From assembly GCA_020881915.1 (NCBI GenBank), contig JAJFPB010000004.1, positions 1,736,001-1,800,000 on the forward strand: a stretch of DNA of 64,000 nucleotides. Direction: 5' to 3'. The notes under the pieces were generated by a model, which was given only the letters and a program-made list of their open reading frames with translations, made no database searches and was not told the origin of the DNA. Shown in pieces: positions 48,943 to 58,919 of this stretch (within the stretch, counting starts at the first letter, position 1; each line of letters begins with the position of its first letter). This DNA comes from Paramyrothecium sp. XJ0827 (taxonomy: Eukaryota; Ascomycota; Sordariomycetes; Hypocreales; Stachybotryaceae). A program made the translations under genes and the position numbers.

Positions 48943-48973
48943 CATTAGTACCTACCTAGTCTCGCGGTCCGGG
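48943..48973 (+). repeat. Right member of an inverted repeat pair (possible terminal inverted repeat)
   Basis: This 31-bp segment runs from cattagt to tcgcggtccggg. It is inverted relative to 38206-38236, with 24 of 31 identities and the last 12 bases identical. A run of T follows it, as also follows the left copy read outward. Confidence 0.5.
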
Positions 48974-49197
48974 TTTTTCTGCTAGCCGCTTGCAGGGCTA
49001 GAGAAAGAAAGAAGAAAGGAAAAAATCCACTAAACCACTATAGCGACCGGGACCTGGTGGCACGATCGCTTAGTGGCCCGTACCACCGGTACCGTTATCA
49101 AACCCATGCCTTGCTTTCGCTTTGCATTACGCTACTTTGCTCTGCTCTGCGTTTTTTGCTTTTTTGCTTTTTGCTTTGGCTTTTGCTTTGCTTCCAC

Positions 49198-49311
49198 GGA
49201 TGGATGGATGGATGATCTGGTTTGGGTGAAGACGTCTGACGTCTCGTCCTACCACAAACCCCAGACCGAGCTGCATGAATCCGCATGCAGCCACCCACCC
49301 ATCCATCCATG
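49198..49311. repeat. Inverted GGAT / ATCC microsatellites
   Basis: A (GGAT)n tract at 49198-49215 and an (ATCC)n tract at 49297-49311 are complementary and could pair across an 80-nt loop. Simple repeat; no function inferred. Confidence 0.7.
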
Positions 49312-50399
49312 ATGCAAACCGCGGCAGCCCCCGCTTCCTGCTTGCTTCTTGACGCTTCCCTTGATGGTCTTGCGATCGACAATGGAGCAGATGACCCTCG
49401 TGGGAATGAGTAAATTAACTCGGCGCTTGCACGCAATGCGGAAGCAGGAACCAGCTTTGCCCCCCCTCTAGGATAGTTGTTTGCTGCAGCTGAAAGGAAA
49501 GCCGACAGAAGTGCTTCAACACCACCATCACAACCACCACCACTACTACCACAAAGTGAATCAGGCGAGGAAAGCCACGCGGGAATGATCCACACTCGCT
49601 CGGACACCACCAATTCCTTTGTCACAATCACCAGCTATTTCTCGCATAGGAAGTGGGCGCTATCTGCAGTCGCGCCGCTACCTTACCACTCCATCCGCAG
49701 GGGGCACGAAGGTGATGCACGACACTTTCTGCTATAACACCTTCACTATCGCGTCACGGGCACTTGTGATATAAGACGCTCGCTATTCCTGTTCCTCCCT
49801 CCCTCCCTCCCTTGCCCTCTCTCTGCCTCGGCCTCTCAACTTACACACCACACCAAACATCCACACGCACCACACACACCACATGGTGGCCCATCACCAC
49901 GGAAGGGCTGGCAAACCGCAGCAACAGGAAGTCGAGCCGCCGTCCGTCCGTTGGTCCCGCGGCTTTGGGTTTGCCAGCGTCTGACAATCTCAATCTTACA
50001 TGCTTGCCTGCCCTTTGAGGGTACCCGCACCAGACCAAGTCTGGCCAAGACCAAGGCCAAGCTCCAGCCCAAGGGCACAGGCGCCGTGCGGCTACAAACC
50101 GTAGGTCACCCAGTACCTACTCTGTATCTGTCGCGCTTTGCCGGCCCCTCCCAGGCCCCCCTAATTCTCCAATCACGACCGGCGCCAGATCCCCAGAAAT
50201 CGCTTCCCATCAAATCCTCACCCTGGACCTGGACTCTGGACCCGGACCTGGTCGTTTCGCTTTGGCTTGCACCCTGTTTGCGCCGGCCTAACACCATACG
50301 GTACCATACCATACCTTACGTATCTAGACTGAGCACCTTCCGGTACCTGACCTACCTTTCCCAGCTGCCTTGCCTGATCTCATTCTTTCCCTTCTCGAC

Positions 50400-50475
50400 C
50401 TTCTCTTTTCCACACCCTCTCCCTCTCGTTCTCTTTCTCTCTCTCTCTCTCCCTCCTTCTCCCTCTCCTCTCCAT
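50400..50475. promoter_or_regulatory. CT-rich tract upstream of cnl1
   Basis: A pyrimidine tract dominated by (CT)n and CCCT words lies about 370-440 bp upstream of the ATG at 50842. Such tracts are common in filamentous-fungal promoters around transcription start sites, so this probably marks the cnl1 promoter. Confidence 0.45.
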
Positions 50476-50841
50476 TCTGCCTTGCTTTCACGACATGCTT
50501 CTTGTCATCGCCGCTGCGATACCATGATCCTCCTTTACACGAATCCGTTACCAAAACCATCGCCATCGCCGTCATCGCGCCCGAGTCCACGGTCCTTTCT
50601 GCAAACGTCCTTGTCCGTAGCGTGCCCCCACGCCCAATCAACACACCTGCCTCGACATCTACCGCAGCCGCCGACCCAGGGGCAATAATACCACTGTTCG
50701 CGCTGGTCCTTTCCGAACCTCTTCACCAACCCTCCCGCCCGCTGCATGCCAGAAGCACCGTCGCCCGCCAGGCTTCTGCTCTCCGGGTTGCCTTCTTGGG
50801 GTGCTCAGGTGCCGTAGCGCATCTTGCGCACGTCCTCACCC

Positions 50842-51366
50842 ATGGCGGCCAACGCCGTGCCGGACACACAGCTGGGGCTCACGGCCGAGGAAATTCAGCT
50901 GCTGCGCCAAGGGCAGGCGGCCCTGGGTGGAGGATCCAACAGCTCGCGCGCCGCCAGCAGGGCTAGCAGCCAAGGCCTGCTTCTGCTCGATAGCACCTCC
51001 CTCGCCGCGCTCGGCCGCTACTTCGATCGCCTGATGGCCAGCATTGAGCAGAATATCCAGTACCTGAGTGAGCAGGCACAGTTGTTCACGCAGGTCCAGT
51101 ATGACCGGGCCGGCAACATCATCGACGGGGCGGATGCTGAAATTGCCCGCTATACCGAGATTTTACGCCAGCTTGACGAGCTAGAAGTGGACTTCGATCG
51201 AATTGCTCACATCAAGGAGATTGTCAAGGGCTACAAGGCTAGGGTGGAAGAGCTTGAGCACGATCTCGAAACGAGTGGCTCGTCATCGAGTCGGCACCGA
51301 CATTCTTCACACCGTCACAGCTCTTCTCGCTCGCACCACAGCTCATCTCACCGGCATCGGCGGTAG
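50842..51366 (+). CDS. cnl1: BLOC-1 complex subunit Cnl1
   Basis: Uninterrupted 174-aa frame, with ATG 50842 as the first methionine of the family-like N-terminus (MAANAVPDTQLGLTAEEIQL). The core matches the fungal Cnl1/BLOC1S4 family: RASSQGLLLLDSTSLAALGR, YFDRLMASIEQNIQYLSEQA, QVQYDRAGNIIDGADAEIAR, and a final helix DELEVDFDRIAHIKEIVKGY that forms the coiled coil. BLOC-1 acts on endosomes in trafficking and Rab regulation. The C-terminus is an unusual Ser/His/Arg tail of about 25 residues, which may be disordered. I know of no catalytic function. It is flanked by gene-free spacers. Confidence 0.85.
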   Translation: MAANAVPDTQLGLTAEEIQLLRQGQAALGGGSNSSRAASRASSQGLLLLDSTSLAALGRYFDRLMASIEQNIQYLSEQAQLFTQVQYDRAGNIIDGADAEIARYTEILRQLDELEVDFDRIAHIKEIVKGYKARVEELEHDLETSGSSSSRHRHSSHRHSSSRSHHSSSHRHRR

Positions 51367-53260
51367 AGAGGCAGTCTGGCTACTAGGTGCCCAGTGTTTT
51401 CTACCATTGCGACTGCACATCGGCAAACCGGCGCCTAATGGCAGATGCTTCAGTAGCTTCGGGAATTAGAGTGTTCTGGTCACCAGGTCACATCTTCCAA
51501 GCGCTTTCGGGAGACCTCAAGAGGTCACTATTGGGGTCGCAAACGGCATTTCAGCAGGTTTATCACGGGACTGCCACCGTACGTAGAGGAGACGCAGGAA
51601 ATATCGACCAAAAAGTCCACGGGAAAATTATTTTTGGCCCTCTCAGGCATGGGTGGGCGCTACCTTCGCACGGCATCGGTTGGGTTGGGTTTATTGGGCA
51701 TGAACTTTCAAAAAGAACAAACGAGGCCTCGCGGCTAACCCAGGCAAGATGGATTTCGGCCTCACGGCTACTCTCAAGTTTTGTGCTACGGCGTTTGGGC
51801 AAATGTGGTCGGCAGTTCGTCATTGTTTCTTTCATCTTTCCTGTCAGTCAGTGTAGCCTGTTTCTTACTTACATTATTCCCCCATTGTTGTTAATTTTTG
51901 TACCGGGTTTGGGAGGATCTCACTTTGCGCATGAAGCAATTCTCGGGACAAGCTGTCTCTTTTCCAGATTTATTCATTGTTTCGGCCATCGACCCCGGAC
52001 GGATCGTCCACATCATTTTCTTACACTATGACATCGTTTCGCAGATTTGCGAAGCCACTGTTGGTTGGTTTTACTTCTTGTTTGGGGGCGCGGCTGCGAA
52101 ATGATACCATGTGGAATTGCCTCTTGGGCTGGACCTTTCGAACTATTGCGACCCGACCCAGCCTACCTAGGCCACAGAGAAGTGGGTGTGCATTAGGCGG
52201 ATGACGAGCCTACCTGGGGAAGCGAGCCCCGTCAAGCGGAGGGAGGGTTGCAACGGGGGAGCCGGGTCGAAGAGCCAGCAAGGCGCCGCGCCCGAGTTGC
52301 TTACCATTGTGACACTCCGCTATAGGTGGTATATCGCCCGAAAGGATTGGAGGGGCACAACTGTGCGAGGGCTAGCTCAAACACAATGATAAATGCCTCT
52401 TTGGCTGTTTCCCCCCTTCTCACGCTGTCTGCAGCTGTAGGGGGGGTGTCCTCTGTACAATTCCAGTCCCCGGACATACCGCTCGCGTGAGGCCAAATTC
52501 GGTGAAGACGGGGCCTTTCGTTGGTCACAATCCCGGCGCTGGCCTGCACCTGCACCCCCCAGCCCCAATCATTGACTTTCGATGCTTGGCTTTGCCATGG
52601 TAGGAAGACATTTGCGGGGAACCCAAGACCATCAGGCGCAAAGGCCAGAGCCCCATGGTAGGATTAGACTCACATGTCACGACACGAGCGTTTATGAATG
52701 ATAAGTAAAGTGGATGAGGCATCACCCCATATTTCGAGAACTCAGACTATGCTCATACAATGCCCTTGGGAGGATGCAAGGTTGCAAGAAGAACAAGGCA
52801 AAACAGCCAAATACAATATAGAGGTCCTGGGGAATGGGAAAAATCCAAGACCATGATGGAGCAACGTAGAACGCCTCTCTTTCTGTGTGACCCAAACGCC
52901 TCCCGTTTCCAAATGAGCCGACTCGGCCGCATCCTGTTTCCCTTCACATCAGCAGCATTATGCATTTTCCTCTCTCGCCTCCCCTTTCCCTGCCTGGTCC
53001 TCGTCACATCACACACCGGCATCTGCACCAATGTTCTCAAGAGTGTCGAGACTCTTGCCTTTTTCCACCCGTCTTCTCTCTTTCAGTCTCTCTCCAACGA
53101 CATCCAACCACCTCGAAACAAATGAAAGGATGAAGCAGGTTTTATTCCCAACCTATGCCGAAAGAGCTGTGCGTAACCTCATAATATCTCCTATGTTCCT
53201 AATGTTCTTAATGTCATGATAGCCCGCGCCTGTGCGTCAGCGGAAGTGGAGCATCGTCTT
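51367..53260. other. 1.9-kb spacer between convergent genes
   Basis: Contains the 3' flanks of cnl1 (+) and nimA (-). Open frames here have no domain signature and no supported introns. Confidence 0.5.
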
Positions 53261-55532
53261 CTAGGCTTTGGCGACTTTCCGATGCCGCGCGAGGAAAGGA
53301 CTGGGCATTTCGTCTCTCTCCGGGTCCCAGACGGCGACCGGCTCATCTCCGCTGGATCGCCTTGCGCCAGCGATGCGTTCCCGGAACGCTCGCTTCGGAC
53401 TGGTGTTGCTGTCCGCTGCCGGAGGCCCTATGGCACTGAGTGGCCTGCCACCAGCACGTGCCTGCTGCAGCTCGACCAGCGTACGGCCTTTAATGTTGTT
53501 CTTAGCGACGACCTTGCTGAGGGCATCGCCGCCGTCTTTCCTGTTTAGCGAGGGGTTGCGGCTCAGGCCGACGGCTCCGCTGTTGCCGTCCGACTGCAGA
53601 TTCGCGGCAGAGGGGATCTTGCTCAGTCGACGGTTAGCCGACCTCGGACCAAGATCCGGTTGCGAGACAGCCTTGGAGACAAGGCCAGTGTTGGAGCCCT
53701 GTGGCTTCAAACGGTTGATGGGGCACGACTTTTGTGAAGTGAGCACGGGTCGGTCTCGCGCTGTGAATGGGTTCTTGGACGATTTAATCTGGCGTGTCGG
53801 CGATGGGATGAGATCTTCGTCGTCAGAATCGACGAAGCGGGACTCGCGAGGCAAATCCCACCTGGGGTCGCCATTGCCGGCATTAGCGGCGAAGATGTTG
53901 CCAGTGTTTGCGGATGGTGCCTTGGTGGCGCCGTTGCGGCGAGGGGACAGCGATAGTGACGCGATCGCCATGGGGCTGGGTGACGCCATCTCGACATCCA
54001 TGGGCGTGCCTGCGTTGCCCACGAACATGGTCTGCGCTCGAGCGAACGGTGTACGGGTGTTGACCTTCTTTGTCTCCTTGCCGCCATCGGGACTGTTGAT
54101 GGAATATTCCGTGATGTCTGTCATTGACGGGAACTCATCGCCGCTGGTTCCGACAGACGAGAGCGGGTAGTCCGACTTAGTCAAGAACGAGTCAAGTTCC
54201 TCGGCCGGGGGTTCCTCTGGCGATACGGGAGAAGCTCTTTTCTGGAGCTCGGATTCCACGCGGGCTTGAACTTCGACCTCGAAGCGCTTCTGGAGTTGCT
54301 CCACCCCAGCCTGCACCAAGCGGTCAATCTCCAAACGAGCCTTGACCTCCCATTCCCGACGCAGCGAGGCATCAAGCTCGTCTCTGATTGCAGCTCTTTC
54401 GCTGTCCAGTTTCGCAAGCCTGTCGCTCAGCTCCTGCTCCTTCTTCTGCAGCGCCTCCTCTCGCGATTTCAACGACTTGTTGAGGTCGACGACCTCCTTT
54501 TCCTTCCTCATCAGCTTGACAACAGGAAGGTTGAGCAACTGGGCAGTGTCTGGTCGCCTGTCTGGGTTCACTTTCAGACAGTCCTTGATGACCTGGTTGA
54601 GCTCGGGTGAGTACACATCAGGCAGAGGAGCGACCTTGCCCTCCTTGATCTTCTGGACGAGCTGGAAGTGTGTCTTGGCGTTGAAGGGTGGCTCGCGACT
54701 GCAGAGCTCGTATATGATGCAGCCAAGCGACCAAATGTCAGACTTGAGAGTGTATTTCTCGGCGGCGCAGATTTCAGGCGACATGTAAAAGGGAGTGCCG
54801 ACGTAGGTTGAGGCGAAGTCGTGGGACTTGATCATTTTGGACAGACCAAAGTCTCCTAGCTTGACCGAGTTGTCGTCGCCGAGGAAGACTTGTCAAGAGT
54901 CAGTACAAGTATCTGCACACGGCGGTGTTTGAGTTGGCTTACCGTTTTCCGGCTTCAAGTCTCTGTGCAGAATGGTCATGGTCCCCGCAGGTGCTTTCAC
55001 ACCGCCAGACGCGCTGCCTTGGGTCAAACCAAGAACATTGGCACCCACCTCCGGGGGGTCCACGCCGTAGTGGCAGCGATATAGGGCGCTGACGAGCTGG
55101 CTGAAAATGCTCCAGACGAAGCTCTCCTGGGCCCGCTGGCCCTTCAGCTGCAGGTCCTTGATGACACGGCCCAGGTCGCCATTTCCACAATACTCCATAT
55201 ACAGATGCAGGTCCTGGCTAAGCTTCAGATGTTCACGGTGGTAGTAAGCGACGATGTTGGGATGCCGGAGGTGCGATAGGATCTGGAATTCGGCGTGCAG
55301 CTGTTCGCGTTCCTTCTGGGACATGCGCTGGTAGGAGATCTCTTTGCGGCACATGATGAAGCCGTCGGCCTTGCGTCGAACCCTGCGGATGACGCCGAAG
55401 GAGCCATGGCCTGGCGGGAAGACGAGAAGTTGTCAGCGCACCCGGTCCCCTCGTGAATAGAAGCGTTGCCAGTGGAACTGCTGGGCTCTGCTTACCGATT
55501 TTCTCAAGCGTCTCGTACTCGTCGGCAGACAT
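53261..55532 (-). CDS. nimA: NIMA-family mitotic serine/threonine kinase
   Basis: Exons 55532..55496, 55410..54943 and 54888..53261 give 710 aa. The introns are 85 bp (gtaagc ... ccgccag) and 54 bp (gtaagc ... gacaag), with phases that join exactly. The kinase domain is complete: glycine loop GHGSFG (13-18), catalytic Lys35, HRDLKPEN (161-168), DFGLS (181-185) and the activation segment GTPFYMSPE (199-207). An insertion just before HRD (about residues 129-158, Gly/Val/Ser-rich) is typical of fungal NIMA. A coiled coil follows at about 295-400 (KKEQELSDRLAKLDSERAAI). The long basic, Ser/Pro-rich tail has many SP/TP sites, as expected for a regulated mitotic kinase that drives G2/M entry and chromatin condensation. 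Length is close to Aspergillus NIMA (699 aa). It is divergent from the ankyrin/BTB gene. Confidence 0.95.
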
Positions 55533-56561
55533 GTTGGATGATTCACGGCTGTGCCAAAGCTAAGATGAACGCTCGCATGCCATGCAAAAGCAAATGCCTA
55601 GGGAGGAAGAGGGGAGGAACCAAGTGCTTGATAGCCGCGAAAAGGCGAAAGGAAAGCAGAACGTAAAACAAAAAAGAACCTGCTATGGTTAGTAAACGAA
55701 GCTTGAGGCTGAATTGGTAGAGGAGGAAGGGCTTGGGCTGGGCCGGAGAGAATGGGGTCTTCGACTTTGAAGGCCCAGGTATCGTTGTCATGCACGCAGT
55801 AACTGGGACTAGCTCTGGTCGTCCCAGGCAGGGGGGGAGCTGGGAGTAAACAGCCTGGCGCTGGTGCCATAGCAACGAGCCTGGGGGGACGATGTCATCC
55901 GACAAAAAACCGCCTATCGATAAGGTGCCGCCACAGCAACGTGGGGTTTGCCGCCCGGGTGTCTCTGTACTCTGTACTCTGTAGCACAAGCACAAGCACA
56001 AGCACAATGGAACAAAGCACAAAGCACCGCTGCCGCCACAGCTGTGGCGTAGTCAATCGCTCGCTGGCCGTGTCATGGTTCTGTGGCGATGAGACCAAAA
56101 GGGTTTCAGTCAGTGAGCAGTGGTTGTGTTATATGACGAAGTGCGTAAACCAAGTTGTTCCCAAGTACAGCATGCTCAAGCTGCCAGGGCCTTTCTTCTA
56201 TTGAATTAACAGGCGCTGGTTCACAATCAAATGAGCACAATCAATGCGCCGTCCGTTCATCCCTCGATTTCCTTTGTCTCGCCTTTCTGATCCTCCCTTG
56301 GGGCGCTAAAGCAACGACCGGTGGGTCTGCGCACGTCAGTGACGGAGAGGCCATGCTCACTGGACCTTTAAATCCGAGTGGCCGTTGATTGCTAATAGAT
56401 GCGGTGCACGACAAGTGCAGCATGAGAGAAAAAAGCCTACCGAGATAACGTAGGCCTCCCATTCATAGACTCTGGCATTTCCTTCTCTTTTGTGTGCACA
56501 CTGCTTTGATCATATCGGGAGAAAGGAACAAGGCAGTGTCTCGGACTCGCCATCGGGGAAA
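55533..56561. promoter_or_regulatory. Divergent spacer between nimA and the ankyrin/BTB gene
   Basis: The 1.03-kb spacer separates two divergent start codons. No coding is supported. Two tandem repeats lie side by side: ctctgta x3 (55963-55983) followed directly by gcacaa x4 (55984-56007). Confidence 0.45.
55963..56007. repeat. Adjacent tandem repeats: 3 x 7 bp and 4 x 6 bp
   Basis: Three perfect ctctgta units abut four perfect gcacaa units inside the nimA upstream region. They probably vary in length between strains. Confidence 0.85.
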
Positions 56562-58731
56562 ATGGTCCTGAAAAAGTACGAGCTGGAGGGGAAGCTCCAC
56601 GAGGAGAGCCGCATGATCAAGAGCGGCGTCCTGAGAGACGAGAACCCCCTGGACACGACCCCGGAGTTCCGCGATTTCCTCACGGCCTGCCGGCACGGCG
56701 ACCTGAGGAAATGCCAGGAGCTCATCAACAACGGCGTCAACATCAACGGCAAGGACCGCTTTGACTACACGCCCTTGATCATTGTAAGTCGCCACCTCCG
56801 CCCGCCGGGAGCCGTCTCGCCGAACATGGTCCTGACGAAGCCCCCTCAAAGGCCAGCCTCTGCGGCCACTATGAACTTGTCCAGCTGCTACTAGAGTCCG
56901 GTATGCTTCAGATGTCTGACCTTGGTCGTTTTGTCATTCCAGCCGTGATCAACTGACGGCATCGCTAGGTGCCCTTGCTGAGAGGAACACTTTCCAGGGC
57001 GAGCGCTGCATTTACAACGCCTTGAATGACCGGATAAGGAACCTGCTGCTGAAATATGACTTTTCCAAGAGCTCTGATCCATACGTCTACTGGTCCACGC
57101 ACATCTCCACCCTGCTCAACCGCTCCAGCCCTCAGACCTCTGACATCTCACTCATCGCGGGGCCTCACTCGTTCGGGCTGCACAAGTTCCTCCTCTCCTC
57201 GAGGACGCCCTACTTCGGCAAAAAGCTCGAGGCGCAGCCCGACACCGCGACGTGGAAGCTCGCGCCCACCATCCCCGTCGAGGCCTTCGAGATTGTCCTG
57301 CGGTACATCTACCTCGGCGACGTGCCCAAGGACCTCGTGCCGCCTGGGGCCCAGGTCACCGAGGAGGAGGTCATCCGGGGGCTGGACAAGATCAGCAAGC
57401 AGCTGGAGGTCGAGCAGCTCTGGGAGGCCATTATGGCTGGCAACGACCGGAGGCTTGCGAGGCAGCGCTACCAGGATGAGGTCGCCCGGGCCCTGAGGCA
57501 GGTCACAGACTTCTTTGAGCGGAACGTGCTTGGGCATAAGATGGTGGTGGACACGGAGCGGGTGAATGAGGTCAAGTGGGTGCACGACAACTCCATTTTT
57601 GCCGACATCCTCCTTCGAGCCGATGAGCCCTTCAGCGAGGACACGCCCCAGACCCAGGCAACGCAGGCCACAAACGGACTGGGCATCCCTATCGGCCTCC
57701 CGTCCGCCTCTGATGACTCCAAACCGAAGCCCAAGTCGGTGCTGTACCCCGTGCACAAGGCAATGCTCATCCGGAGCGAGTACTTTGACAAGATGCTGTC
57801 CGGCGACTTCGTCGAGTCCAAGCGCTCCGAGTACCTCCACGTCGTCACCGTCGACTGCATCCCCGAGGTCCTCGAGCTCGTCCTGGCCTTCCTCTACACC
57901 GAGACGACGGCGTGCCCCCTCGAGCACGCCCTCGACCTTCTCTACGCCGCCGACATGCTCTTCCTCGACGGCCTCAAGAGCAAGGCCGCCCAGGCCATCA
58001 GCACCCTCGGCAGCGGCAACAAGAACGTGCTCGTCGACCGCACCCACGTCCACGCCAACGGCGAGCCCGCCGCCGTCGCCGGTGACGAGGCCAACGGTGC
58101 CTCCGCGGTCGAGATGGAGCCCATCAACATCTACGACGTCATCCACGCGGCTTGGGACCTGCGCGTGCAGCGGCTGGAGGAATTCGCCGCTCGGTACCTG
58201 GCGTACCGTCTCGAGGACTACATCGACGAGCCCGAGTTCCAGGACCTGATCCAGGAGAGTGCCGAGCGTCTGCAAAAGCGTGAGGAGACGGACACGATCG
58301 AGCTCCTCGACGACATCCGGTACTACCTCTCTGAACGCTTCCGCCTCCGCTTCGAGGACGCTGGCCTCGACGAGATGATGGACGAGGAGGGCGAGATCAA
58401 TGCCGCCGCCGCCGCTGCGATTGCCGACGCTCAGGCAGAGGAGGCCTTTGCGGAGCTTGCGCCAGCCCCAGGTGCCGGCGATGCGCCCGCTGCGGCCAAG
58501 GCAAGACCATCCGAAGGAGCGGATGCGGCCAGGTCCAAGGCCGATCATGTGCTGCATTCACTGGAAGCCGCTTCTCGGCAAGTAGAGTCAGAAGCTGCGC
58601 AGGGCGAAGACGCTGTGCGAACATTGGACGGTGCCACAGCAGAGGACGAATTTGTATCGGATGCCATCAACTATCAGATCTTGTTGGGCAAGATTGACAC
58701 CATGCTAGATCGACTGAAGCTAGATGCTTAG
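56562..58731 (+). CDS. Ankyrin-repeat, double BTB/POZ domain protein
   Basis: Exons 56562..56783, 56852..56900 and 56969..58731 give 677 aa. Both introns are 68 bp (gtaagt ... cctcaaag with branch ctgac; gtatgc ... atcgctag with branch aactgac). Residues about 35-95 are ankyrin repeats (FLTACRHGDLRKCQELINNG, then ASLCGHYELVQLLLESGA spliced over both introns). BTB 1 follows at about 148-240 (SDISLIAGPHSFGLHKFLLS) and BTB 2 at about 345-455 (YPVHKAMLIRSEYFDKMLSG, VLELVLAFLYTE). The C-terminus is helical and acidic, with an Ala-rich linker. This order matches fungal relatives of ABTB1/BPOZ and S. pombe Btb3, thought to be Cullin-3 substrate adaptors. It runs convergently into choline kinase across 188 bp. 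Exon 3 is very GC-rich at third positions, which creates long antisense open frames. Confidence 0.92.
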
Positions 58732-58919
58732 ATGTAGACATGTTGGTTAGATTTTCGTGGTGGCTTCAACACGTAAGCACTGGCGGAGGTAGTATCATGA
58801 GACTAGAATGATGATTATTTTAGGATATCCACAACATATAAACCTTTCTGCTGAATGGCTTTCTATTATTGTGCATACTACATGATGATATCTGTGTCTA
58901 TCATATCGTATATAACTAC

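Larger units (their letters stand above)
35485..50841. other. 15.4-kb gene desert with AT-rich islands
   Basis: No intact gene is supported. It starts with the 3' flank of the mtfA-like gene. It contains AT-rich islands (38220-38310, 42100-42175, 47860-47925, 48740-48960), a matched pair of inverted terminal-type sequences (38206-38236 and 48943-48973), a perfect palindrome (40492-40519), a 4 x 22 bp tandem repeat and decayed minus-strand frames (46.0-47.4 kb). The 38.3-39.2 kb stretch is open in many frames at once, which reflects high GC rather than coding. The last 800 bp carry a CT-rich promoter for the gene at 50842. Confidence 0.5.

Noticed and set aside
49951..50966. Two long plus-strand frames upstream of cnl1
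   Set aside because: They run through a CT microsatellite and promoter-like sequence and overlap the cnl1 N-terminus out of frame; composition is low-complexity Ser/Pro/Leu.
53268..54170. 300-codon plus-strand open frame across the nimA 3' exon
   Set aside because: Antisense to a well-supported NIMA tail; no ATG-led domain or conserved motif.
57148..58557. 469-codon open frame antisense to the ankyrin/BTB gene
   Set aside because: It is a shadow of the GC-rich third positions of the BTB exon. Its composition is Gly/Val/Leu/Asp-monotonous and the sense strand has clear domains.
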